Source: Crotophaga sulcirostris (taxonomy: Eukaryota; Chordata; Aves; Cuculiformes; Crotophagidae). From it: a stretch of DNA of 64,000 nucleotides. The notes under the pieces are model-generated. The model saw nothing but the letters and a program-made list of their open reading frames with translations, had not been told where the DNA came from and ran no database searches. The stretch is taken from positions 1 to 64,000 of the forward strand of contig VYZB01000275.1 in NCBI GenBank assembly GCA_013397455.1, read 5' to 3'. The position numbers were made by a program, and so were the translations under genes. This document shows positions 25,966 to 38,145 of the stretch, piece by piece; within the stretch, counting starts at the first letter, position 1, and every line of letters starts with the position of its first letter.

Positions 25966-28127
25966 CTTAACTTTGAGTGTCCTGAAGTGTGATTAAAATC
26001 TTAGACGCAGATTTTTCATTAACAAAGAAAGGTTGTTGTTTTTTTTTCTCAGGCAGTCACAAAAATCACTGATTCTGAAGGTTAAGGATCAGATTGTCAC
26101 CCTGGATCTTACTCACTGAGGGGAGGGATGGAGAGAAATAGCCATGCAGATGGCTGAAAGCCTGTGCAGGAGAGATATCCTTTTCCTGCCTACCCCCTTC
26201 TCTCCCCTGCCCCATGTCTTCCCACTCCCAAGGATGCTACACCAATCAGACTTAGGAGCTTAAAAGGCCGTAAAGGGAAAAATGTCAGGTGTGAGCTGCT
26301 CTGCTCAGCATGACAGGAGTTCAGATAAGAACACAAAAAATACCACATGGGGTTAGACATAAGGTTCGTTTAGCCTGCTAACCTTTGCCTGGCAACAGCA
26401 AGTAGCAAATGCTTAGGATATGTATAGACTTGACCTTTCTCTCACAGACCCTCCCAGCTCCTGATAACCACTACTTAAATGTGTCCTTGCAAATCTCCCC
26501 CAAATGGTGTTTTTTCCTAGTAAAGGCATTCCAGGCTAGGAGAGGTCTTTTTTTTTTCTTTTTTTTACCCATAAGTGGCCAAACTTCATCCTTTGAAGAA
26601 AAAATGATTGTTTCTTGTATTATGATGGAATGGGATCAAGGATTCAGGGCAACCCTGTAGGCAAACAATGAAATAGAAGCATCCTAGCATTAAGGAAAGA
26701 CGCTTTCTCCTTTCTTTTGTTCTTTCTGTGCCTTTTAAGAGAGAAAAATAAGATACAGACTCTAATATGTGTTTCTGTGCAGAGATGCAGTTCCATCTTG
26801 ACATGTCCTTCTCTTTCCCCAGCTAATTGTCAAAACAGCTTCATCCTGAAAAGCTGGGGTGAATTCACCATCTCTGATTTTAATCACACAAGATAATGAA
26901 TGAAAAAGAGTCAGTTGTACAGTTAAATATCCATCAACCAACAACCCTGAAATATTAGTCCTCAGCCCTTCTGATGTCTTTTAATTTTTTCAGACACAGT
27001 TCTCATTTAAGCTATTTAAGAATATGATACAGTGGAGAGATGTTATGTATTAAATAATGGACTTACCCAGGAAAATGAGGTCTATATTAATGCAACATTT
27101 ATCTCATTGCTTAGAGTGCTGGATTTCTTCATTGCTCTATAAGACAATGACTCAGTCAGTTCTTGGTTTTCCTTTGTTTCAGGAAATGAGGCAAAAACTC
27201 AGAAAACATCTAATCATTTCTGTAACATAGGAGAACACATAATTTCCTGACCTGCTGGGCAATTAGTTTATACCCTGAAGTGTGATGTTTTATTACCATC
27301 CTTACAGACATAGTTTGTGATGTTAATGGCTGTAAAATTATTGAGTTTCTTATTAGATGCAGTCACAGAATTTTTCTCAATGATTTCCACTTGCAGTGAA
27401 TTACCCAAATTGGCCATATGTTGCATGGCCTGTTCCGTACCTACTTTCTTTTGACTTCCCAAGACCATCCATGCATCAGAAGTGAAAAAAGAAGAATATT
27501 TACTCCAACTTGAATAATTTTGTATAACTCAAACACGGCAAGATTACTTGCTTGTTAATCTGCTCACTACTGTATGTTTATTTAAAAACCATCTCATATC
27601 TAGAGATGAGTACTGCATTTTACCTGGTTTGGGGGAGCTGAGTTTTCATTTTGTTTTGGTTTGGTTTTGTTTTTTTTAATATATATAGGTATTTTACAGG
27701 TTTTCCCTACCCTGAATTGGATAAAACGTTGTAATTTACTTACAAATATTAATGAACTTACGCACGTACAGAAGGTAAGCTTTGGTGAACTGTTTTGTAA
27801 TATGTGTTCTGTGAGTCTGGAGGATGCAAAGGATGAAAAACTTTATTATAAAAATGAGTAGTTTTTATTAGGGAAGTGATAAACTAAAAAGAGGAATGTG
27901 AAAAGTTTTATTTTAATTCTATAATTTCTTGAGTATTCTCTTGAGAAATATCAGAATATCTATTGAGAAACATCTTCTTAACACTGACCCTTTCCTGATT
28001 ATATTTAAGTAACTGCAGTCTAAATTTACAAATTTTAAAAAGCAAGATTTTCCTAATATTTCTGCACTTGTTCACATGGGTTATTCCAGCAATTTATTTC
28101 TTATCTCTTGTTTGCTTCTTTTTTGGC

Positions 28128-28196
28128 TTTTTGTTTGTTGGGGATGGTGTTCGTTTGATTTTGGTTTGGTTTGTTTGTTTGTTTATTTTTTTTTAA
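28128..28196. repeat. T/G-rich simple repeat
   Basis: Degenerate TTTG and TTGG units followed by (TTTG)n and a poly-T run. Confidence 0.75.
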
Positions 28197-28899
28197 TTTT
28201 GCTACATCTTTTTTTCTAATGATATAAATATTTTTTCCAGATACTTTTTTCCAGCAGATCAACATTGTTTCCCAAATTAAAGAAAAAGCTAAAAATTTCC
28301 CAATGAGTCCTACTGATCTTCTCTTTCTTGAGTTATTTACCAGAAGATTTTTGACACAGCTAAATAACACAGTGTCAAAGTTCTGTAGACAATGATTCAA
28401 CAGATCAGTAAGTACATATAAGAATTGAATCAAGAAGAAAATGCATAATACAGTTCTAGTATGTCCGCATTTTTCTTCAGCAGGATTAGGGGAAAATGTT
28501 CTTAGAGTTGAAAAATGAGAAACACTCCCAGTTTTTAGATCTTTTAGTGATGGAGTGATGGAGCAGGGCTAAAACATCTACTTTGGATACCCAAATGCCT
28601 AAAGAAAACTCCCAGTCTTAACTTGTTCTGCAGTTAATTATTGCTCAGAAAATAGTAATGCAAGAATCCTACATTCTAAGTAAAATGGATTTGCCAAGAA
28701 GAAACTTCAGGAGCAGAGAGCTTTCCAGGTCATTAGGATAAAACCTGTGATCATATGAATCAAGGTTTCATACTGATCATTGGGATCTACTGACAACAGA
28801 GTTGCATGTCCTCACCCAAAAAGGCACAACTGAAAAATGGTTATGGTTTTGAAGAGACATTTTTCAATTATGGATAAGAATATGGTTTCAAGGATGAAG

Positions 28900-29030
28900 A
28901 ATCATAGAACCATAGAACCTTTTAAGTTGGAAAAGATTTTGAAGATCATTGGATTCCCTTTTGGTCTAACAGGACTTGAAGTCCTACCTTCCACTTTTTT
29001 GAGGTGATCCTAGCTACATAATGGGCAGAT
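28900..29030 (-). mobile_element. Old CR1 3'-end fragment, minus strand
   Basis: The plus strand reads aatcatagaaccatagaacc, then aagttggaaaagattttgaagatcattgg. That is the complement of a CR1 tail (ATTCTATG-like octamers) and the adjoining GATGATCT...TTCCAACTT 3' UTR block, with many substitutions. The distal part to about 29030 is increasingly diverged, so that end is approximate. Confidence 0.6.
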
Positions 29031-32000
29031 TGGAAAGAGACAGGTTAGAAGTCAGATTTTAGGTGAAGGTGTCACCCTCCTTGAAAAAAGGCTGCAGTGC
29101 AGCCAAATGCTCAACTGATGGACAAAGGAAAGAAAAAGCAAGAAGAAAAACCGTTGTATAATTAAGCAATTAATGTACGTCTTCATATTTTTACATCTGT
29201 GTTATGCATATAGGCTTTTTTCTCCATTTGGATGCTGTGACTGCACACAATTGGTACTTGTTTAAAAACAATTTTAAAAGTAAAAGCTGAGATCTTTTCA
29301 TATTACCCACTGAGCCAGGACTGAAAGGAGAACACCACACACTGTGAGTTCTTTGACGAAATCATTCTCCAATACCCATTTTAAACAATACATGCATTAA
29401 ACTTTTCAGTAATTAATAAGGAACTGATGATTCTTTGTCTTCATTTGCAGACCTGAAGTGCAAAAAAAGATCTAGGATTTAGAAAAGAAATGTATTATTA
29501 AAGACAACCAGTAAATTTTTTTTCATTATACTACCAAAATACGTCATCACTTCTTCTCTTTACAAAGTTTGTAACCCCCTCTGCAAAATGCTGTAAATTA
29601 TATTTTTTAAGAGATTTTTTCCCCATTTTATTATGTTGTCAGATTCTGTGTAGTTCAATTGTACTTTATCTGGAAGAAATGAAAATTAAAGAATCTTGCA
29701 GAGATCTATGGGAAGCTGGAACTTCCCCCAGTTGCCTGTCTTTTTTTTTTTTTTGCATGTCTCAGAGTTTTGACATTCTCCCTAGTGACGGTTGCTATGC
29801 TATTCCTTAGCACATTGGCTGGTGATCCTCGCAATGCCTAAGGTGCTAAGGCATATTTTGCACAGAATATCATCCTTGAGGTTTTTTTTTCCTTCTTCTC
29901 CCCGTTTCTTGGAACGGGTTCTTAGTTACAGAATTTTTTCCCCCAGAGAGAGTGTCATATTTCTCATCAACATGCAGCAAAATCGAAGATATACGACGTT
30001 AATAATGACCAAAACCATTTTGTACAAAGTCCCCCTGCCTGTTATCATCAAGAGAGAATCAAAATTAGCTAGGTTCAAGTAACTGCCTGATTCATTAAAG
30101 CCGATGTCCCACCTCTGGCAGCTGTCAATGGAGAGTTGCAGAAGAAAGGAGAAATCCTTGCATTTTTTAATAACCAAGTGTCCTGTTTCTACAGGAATGA
30201 GAGTGTGCGTAAATACTGTGTTCCTAATAGCTTGCAAATACATTTAAGTCTGAGATCACAAAATCATCCTACACAACATATAAATAAGAGAGAATTTATT
30301 TTCTCCTTGTCCTATTCCATTTAACAGTGAATTTTACATGTATGTGCAAATAGCAAGACAAAAAAATCTCTTTTATAGGTGGTCCCTTATCACTTGTCAT
30401 CTGTCCTCTCTCCCAGTGCAACCTGTTTTCTGAACACCTGAACTGCCTTGTGGAAAAAAAACTAGAACTGCTTGTCCTTGGTTTTGTGAACTCTGGCAAA
30501 CTCAGGCCTCCAGGAAGAGTTGCTGCCAGGTTAAACTGACAGCAGGCTGTACCTGACTGGATGTCTGCTGCAGGAACCAGCTCCCACCAGTCCTGACACG
30601 TCGTCACCCTTGCTGCACTAGTGATAAGGGATGTACGGGCTGGTGGAGTCATAGAAGAGAGAACTTTTCTGAGCATGCACCAAGGCTGACATATTTTTTG
30701 GTACTGGTTGCCAAATCAGGCAAACCAGTGATGGTAGCAAGAGAACAACAAAAAAAAATGACAAAAAGTCAGGTTAGGTGTAAAACTTGGAGGAGGAGGG
30801 GAGAAGGAAGGATTTATCACTGAAATAAGAAATGCCATTTTGCTTGACCTAAAATGAAAAGTTCTGTTACAGGCGTTTGTAAGGCAAAAAACCCCTGAGG
30901 GAACACCATCACCTACCATTGACTCAGTAACTTAGCAGTTAGCACACTTAACCAATCCTGGCTATAAGACAAACCTGTATCCAAGGACATATGAACCCAT
31001 TTGTGCCTTTGATGAGACTGTTAAGCTCATGTAGTTGTTTTTGATACTGAGCATTCACAATATCCCTGACTCATATTGCTCTACCAAAAGAGCAAATTTG
31101 CTAAGGTAGCTGAAAATGAAGCAAACAAAAATAAAGAGTAGGAATTATTATAAACTGCTTATTTAGTTTTCTTCTAGAGAGGATGGGAAAGAAAATAACT
31201 TTTTCCGCATTCAGGTTTTCGTTTGCTATATTTTTCCCCCTGCTGTGATTGAACTCTTTTTTTTTTTTTTTTTTTAAATCTGTACATGATTTATCCATAT
31301 GTCTGGGGGTGGGTGACAAACTTCATTTAAAGTTAAAATCTTCAAACAGCGTATAAGAATATTAATTGCTGTAGCCAGTCTGTTTCAAGAACCCAGGCTC
31401 TGATAATCAGGTCCCCTCTGTTAATATCCCTGACTGATTAATGTCTCTGCCTGATGTTTAAACATGCCCATTGGGATCTCACACTATTTAACATGCACAT
31501 AAAACTATAAAAATAATCCCAGGGAAAGTCACATCCTGATAAGAGGGTAATGCCTCAGTGTGGGCACTTTACTTGTATACACGTTAGGTATTTTGTCCCA
31601 GTTTGTCAAGTACTGCTTGGACTGTTTATCCACTATTTGCAAAGAACCTGCCCCACTAGGGTGTAACATTTAAAATTGGGTCAAAGCATCACTTTTGTCA
31701 TTGTGAACTGAGAAAAAACTTAACTGATCTATATTTCATAGAAAAATGGTGAAGCAGAAGTGGTAAGAAATGCTTTTCTGAGCAACTGAGAAACATTTCT
31801 TTAACTTCTGTATCTGATGTCTTTCTATTTTTTTTTTTAATAGGGATTGCTATATCGGTTTCTAACTATGGTTTGCATTTTTAATCTGAAAGAAGTTGTT
31901 CATTTGGGGACAAATGCAGATAGATTCTTTTTTTAGCAATTGTATGATGAAGTTTATGTTGTATCTCAAATAAAAAGATTATAACTTTATCATCTGTCCT

Positions 32001-35000
32001 TATTGATTTCCATCACTATTTCAGTAACAAGCACCGTTTCATTATACTTTGTCTAGAATCCTCCAATATAATCTTCATTTTTTAGACACTAAAGGCAGAA
32101 ACAAAATCAAAAACCTACCGACTATAACATACAGAAAATCTGCAAACCAACAAATCTTTATATGAACACAGTAACCATCCAAATACATTATATACATATA
32201 TTTTACCAAGTCATGCCCTTGGACACCAATATATTTACTTTGAGGAGAACATTCACGATACCTACCTAAATAATTAAAAGAGGGATTTTATCCAACAAGG
32301 CACTTTACCAGGGGAATAGATTCTTTCGAAAGAAACATTCAAATACATCACAAGAAATACTTCCATATGTCTTACATATCCTGTATTGCAGGCCATACTG
32401 TCCTGGAAACTATGTGGGAAATCGATGAACAATATGATTAAATGTCTTGTTTAATTATACATTACATTACAGTTATGTGGGAAGATCGTATCTGCTCAGA
32501 ACTCTTCCATACATTCACAGTCTACAAATCACTAACTCATCAGATAAAAACTCCCTGTAGGTCAAAAAACAAGACAAAGAGATTTAGAACATGACTGAGG
32601 AAGAAGTTTGAGCCTTACCAAAGCATCTCCACTGCAGCCACAGTAAATATTCCCACAATGGACTCATAAACCCTTTGATCTTTAGCTTGTCTTTTTGCAG
32701 CACATATTACACTTCATAAAGTTCACCCACCCAACACCCTACTCGTGAAATGAAAGCACAAGAATGAACCATGTACACAATAAATAATGGACAAAACCTC
32801 CTTCAATTAGGGAGATTCTCTCTTCTACAAAATAGGTTTTCACTACTATTTCCATCTTGTTCATATAAATAGACTTACCAAAGCCTTCTAAAGCTGAATC
32901 AGGGAATTAAATGCATTACTCGGTTGATTACTAAAAACCTGGAGTTAGTCACAGACTTGATTTTCTGATATATTATTTCTCTCATTGACTAACAACACCT
33001 GGATGTTCCTCTACAAACATCTCTTCTATTCCTCAATACCAAAACTTTTCTGGAGATATGGCTTGATACTTATCTAATTAAGCTGGTAATTTGTTTTCAG
33101 TTTAAATTCAGCTTCAAAACCCACTACTTCACTTTTGTGTTCAAAAATCATACTTACTGGTTTTGTTTACTCTAATTAGTCTTATAAAAGTTACCTTTAC
33201 TTACAACACCTCTACAATTAAAAAAGAGTACATATTTTCTACTGAATTTTTGAATTTTAATAGTTCATCTGAATCATTATTTTGTCCTTTTATTGCATGA
33301 ATATTTTTTCCATTAAAATAATTCAACTGAAAAAATAATACATATATTTGCTGAAACTCTGAAGTCCAGTCTGCCAGTTTTTTGTTTTTAAAGTTCACCT
33401 GAAAGAAAGTCCACATCTTCCTGTATTTTTTTATACAGAAAGTTAATTTTAGGAGGAAACACACTGAAATGCCTTTCGGTCATTTTTGGCCAAGGAAAGT
33501 ATATATTTTCTAAAACAATTATGAAAGGCTTCATGATCTCTTTGGGACCACAAGATGACTTAAAGTAGTTATCAAATTATGTTCAGGAGTCAGTGGCTGC
33601 TGTGTAATTAAAGGTGATGATTAAGAGTGGGAATGTCTTACATTACTTTAGACATCTGCAATATAAATGTCTGCATGTGACTCCTACCACCTCCTTTAGC
33701 CAACTGCATTGCAGTGCAGACATTTCAATATTTGTCCAGAAGATTTCCACCCTAGACCCCAAACATTTTTAGGTGCTTGAGACACTTGTTTGAGAATAAT
33801 CCAGCTTCTAGTACATCACAACTGGAGAAAGGAAGCTGGATAAGGGGTGAACTAGACATACAATAGGAAGACCCAGTAGTGCTTAGATTAGATATCTACT
33901 TTTTGAAAAGCTTTCAAATTCTGTCTAACTCCACATTTCCTAACAGATGCTGATTGTGTGAGTTTTCATCCCCAGAATTTCCACGTATGGCATATAGACT
34001 AAATATCAAAGGTCTCTGAACTATGAGTGATATTTACCTACAGTATACGTGTCATTAACAAGGAGCTAAGAAAAGATTGATCTAGAATCTGACTTTAAGA
34101 AAAGATCTGGCAGTTGTGTGTGTAACCAGTAGGACTATTATCCTTGTAAAATGTTGGGGCTTCATGTTTAGAGTCATCCATAATTGTGATTTTGCTTTCT
34201 TGGCTAAATCATAGTAAATTGTTTCAGTTTGACCAAATGGTTTTTGCTGCTATTTTGCTTAGCATCATACTTCATTCTGGATCATATGAAATGTTTTATT
34301 ATTTTCTAAGCTATTTTTAATCAGCAAATGTGCCAATCAAAGCTAAAACCTTAAAAGATACCTCTAACCAAATGAATGTATTGATTCACAGTCTAATCAC
34401 TCAGGCATCTGGGGTTACTCATAACTTCAATTCTTGCCAATTTTTGTGTGATTCAGAGAAGCAACATGAAATTGAGTCAGTCACTCAAATAAAGATGAGT
34501 ATCTCTACACTAGGATCAAATAACAGCATAACTAATACTAAAACCTTAGTCCTTTCTGGAAACTATACATTACTTAATAGTAACAGTAAGTCCTTGGTCC
34601 TTCTAGATAGGTGACTGACCTGCAGTTTTTAAGTATATGATGGTTTCAGTATCTGATCTGTGTCCTCTAAACTGTTTTCTCAAGGGGATACATTTCCACA
34701 AGAACAACGAAGGGAAAGTAATTTCAGAATACCTGTAAAATTAGTGCTGGGAAACCCTTGTTGATCTGGTGGTCACTCTGATTTATCAAACAGATCTCAG
34801 TGACTTATCTGAAATGTATATCCTGCCTTTTCATATGCATGTTCTTCACATAAATTATGCCACGTCCTGCTTTGATAAGTTTCAAAACCACTGGAGGAAA
34901 CCATTTGAATGTCTATAAAGAACTCCCTTCCTCAAAAAGTCTCCACTAAATTTGATGCAAATTTACATCTCTGCAAATTTTCAGCAAATATAAGAGATAC

Positions 35001-36245
35001 CAAATTCATTTTGCTAAACTGTACTAGGAGTATTTGCAAACTCAGTCATTCCACCTGCTGTCCCCTTGCTCCCTAAACGCCTGCACTTGGCCTGTTTCTC
35101 TTTGACTCATAATCTGTATAACTCACACAGGACTGGAGAGGGCAGGTCTGTGCCCTTAGTCACAACTATTGTCCTCTTCACAATTAACACTTACCTGTTA
35201 TGTTAAAAGATTACTTTTTCTTGCTGGAAATCAGAGCTCCTGCGTAATGTACAATTATGCAGCCAACTGAGATATTAGGTGTAAGGTTACACTTTTTATT
35301 CTTTGTACATTTACACTTCTTTACTCTTCATATGCAGGTGTGCATATGGAAGCAAAAATAATTATAAAAATTATATATACAGAGAAAAAAGTATGGTAGA
35401 TACTGTAGAATAGCTTAAAAGAAACACTAATTCATAAGAAAAATGCCACAATTATTAGTTTTAGTGGGTAACGGAAAATGATGAATTTTCCTCTTCTAGC
35501 AGGTGCCAATAACTTGTTGAACACTTAAATAGACTGGATTTAAAGATACGGCTTCACATTATTATCCTTTATCAGTGTCATATTGAAGCCTGGAAGACTT
35601 AATTCTCTTGAAGATGTCATTTTATTTGGGAATATAAAGTCAAAATCATCCATGGCATTCCAGTGCTAATACCCCTACAGGGATAATTTCCATTGTGTAT
35701 AGTATTAAACATATCAGTGGAAGATTTTCTCAACCCTCTCCCTGCTCATGTCATTTGCTGTAAGAGCAGTGACTGCAGTTTTTGTGTTTTATGACATACA
35801 GCTGGAATGGGGCACTCCTTAGTACATTACTTATGCAGCTTGATGTTTATCTTGTATGATTATTCTTTTCCTTCAGCTAAAAATAATTTAACCACACATT
35901 AAAGCCATGAAAATTCCATTGCTTTTGCACACTAGATTCTCCTAGATTTATAACCTGCTTACCTCACACAGTTTTGTTTGGAGATTTTGAGATTGGCTTT
36001 ATTTATTATGCAGTCTATAAAGTAAAATTATTCTAAATCACTCCTGTGGAACCATGAAAATGAAATCTCAGATAGGCAAGAGGATTTTTATGTCTTTTAA
36101 TTAGGGCTTATGTTGAAACTTCAAATTCAATGGCACAATGTTCATTGAACAGCCTTTTCTCCAGTTGACTACAAAACACAGCTGCTCAGAGCCGAGATGT
36201 CACAGATTTTGTGTACTTTTAGGTGATAATATCAATATTAAAAAT
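29031..36245. other. Unassigned non-coding sequence
   Basis: AT-rich DNA. The only simple repeats of note are a 14-T run at 29741-29754 and a 19-T run at 31257-31275. The minus-strand frame at 30296-30676 has no domain. A short hairpin (CTTCATATGC with GCATATGGAAG) lies at 35326-35352. No gene recognised. Confidence 0.5.
31257..31275. repeat. Poly-T (19)
   Basis: Homopolymer of 19 T on the plus strand. No adjoining retroposed sequence on the minus strand is recognisable, so it is listed only as a simple repeat. Confidence 0.9.
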
Positions 36246-36355
36246 CGTTAGCTCTTACTTAGCCAGGACCTTTACACAGGAAATCTATTATGTCAGACCC
36301 ATTTTACAGCTGGGCAAGTTGAGGGGAGGTGAATTTTAAATTGTTATACTTGCCT
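36246..36355 (+). mobile_element. MIR-like SINE remnant
   Basis: Collinear weak matches to the MIR SINE: gctcttacttagccaggacc resembles the GCTTACTATGTGCCAGGCAC block. It is followed about 35 bases later by CCATTTTACAGCTGGGCAAG and TTGAGGGG, which correspond to CCATTTTACAGATGAGGAAA and CTGAGG, and then by an ACTTGCC block. Two separated segments in the right order make this the best MIR in the window, though it is strongly diverged. Confidence 0.55.
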
Positions 36356-38145
36356 CCTTTCTACAGCTGCCTGAGGGCAGCACAGTCATGAGACTGACCA
36401 TCTTTTACTTATGGATTGTCAATCTTAAGTCATGCAATGACTACAACTTGCTAAAATTAATCCTCATGCTTTAAGACTTCAGCTAGTCCTTTGTGATTCA
36501 GAAAGTTCCATATGTCTCATGCACAATTAGCTCACAATGTTTAGATTTCTTTTTCTTCTTTTCTCAATCAGATAATGTATTCTGTGTGTTTTCAGCCACA
36601 TGGACATACCTATTACCTATTTTCCCTCCTGCTCCATGCCTGTGGCACATGATTTAGTCTTCTGAAGATTGAAAAGCTTCAATTTTAGTCAAGTCTTTGG
36701 GCTTAAGATAGTGCATGCATGAGAAACATAATGGACTATGTTATGCAAGCAGCCAGAGTAGATGATCTAACAGTACCTTCTGGCCATAAACTCTATGAAA
36801 TCATAAAATGTATGAAATTGTAGAAGATAAAATACAGGATAATGTTAAGCCATTGAGAGTGGTGGAAAATGAGCATCATGATTACTAGATCCCACATACT
36901 TGGTTTCATTAAGCACTAGAATTTGTCTTAGGCAATATCATAACATAGGATAATAGAAGAAAGAGGAGGAAGCATTAGGGCCACTTGACCAATATCTCCC
37001 CATATTTAGTAACTGCAAACTAATGTTCAAGGAATTAAATGCCTGAGAGTCAATCCAGCAAATTAAATAAATCCCGTCTCACAGAAGACGTGTGATTTAG
37101 TGGGAAAGAATTATTCTCCACATTGTTTCAATGAGCTTATATATGCAAATATAACTCAACATATACACAGGTGTCAATATTGTAACTATCTCCACTGTTA
37201 ATGCCTGTAGAGTTTTTAGCAGAATGGGGGAAAGAATTGCTTTTTAAATTTGGAAAGTTTTAATATTTAAAGTGAGCATCAGGTACAGCTTAATCAAAAT
37301 ACTTTTCAGTATATTTTCCAGTTACTTCAGCTGACTGTTTTCTTAGTTCCAGTTATATACATCTATTTGTTTATTTACTTACTTACTTATTTTACTATTA
37401 ATTGAAGGCATTTTTCTTAGTAATTTTCCACATGTCCCAGAGAAGTGTGGTATCATGTAAAGAAGAAAATTGAAGTCAAACAGGCCTTAAATCTCATCAA
37501 ATTGAAAATTTATGGTATTTGACCTGGTCAAGCTTGTTTTAGTCTGCTCTCAATGGCAGACTCTCAATAGTAGAGTCCTATTTTTCTCCTCTGCTAAATA
37601 TTCTTACATGGAACCTTCACGTATGTTGGTCCTGATCCAGAATACATGCAACTCTTCAATACGCACAGTAACTTGGCACCTAAATTTTCATATCAATTCA
37701 TATTTGCATATAAATTTACAAAAATCACAACACAAAATTACAGAGATACTGTCTTATTAATCCCTGAATTTCAGTGTATCACATATCTCATGACATAGAT
37801 GCCCCTTATGACAGTTCCTTGATCTGGATGATGGTAGAATGTCATAGCTCCTTTCTAGTCTGGCTATATAAAACTTTTTTTCCCACAGGAGGAGATGATG
37901 AGATGGTCCATACATGGTTCTTATCCTTGGATGCAGAACAAATACACATCTGGACCTCTACATTGAACGAACTGTCTAAACCAGTATGAACGTCTGCATT
38001 GATACCAAGGATTCAGATATAAAGTTAGGGAAAATACTTTCTCCAAAGTGCCCATGATGTAAGAAGCAGTTGTTGGGAGTTGAAAGTTCGTACATATGTA
38101 GTAAAACAAAGTCTAATCTCTGAACTCCCAAGTCATTGCTATGCT
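36356..38145. other. Unassigned non-coding sequence
   Basis: No gene recognised. A short (TTAC)n tract lies at about 37369-37394. Confidence 0.5.

Larger units (their letters stand above)
25085..28899. other. Unassigned non-coding sequence
   Basis: No established gene. It contains the X-box-like palindrome at 25952-25965, T-rich runs at 26547-26568 and 27650-27690, a TTTG-type simple repeat near 28128-28196 and a weakly exon-like minus-strand stretch at 27290-27450 (see findings). Confidence 0.5.

Noticed and set aside
30296..30676. 126-codon minus-strand frame
   Set aside because: Frames of this length are expected a few times by chance in 64 kb. There is no domain, splice context or codon bias that I can see.
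29741..31275. Poly-T runs as RNA polymerase III terminators or reversed poly-A tails of retrocopies
   Set aside because: No pol III gene or reverse-oriented mRNA-like sequence is recognisable beside either run.
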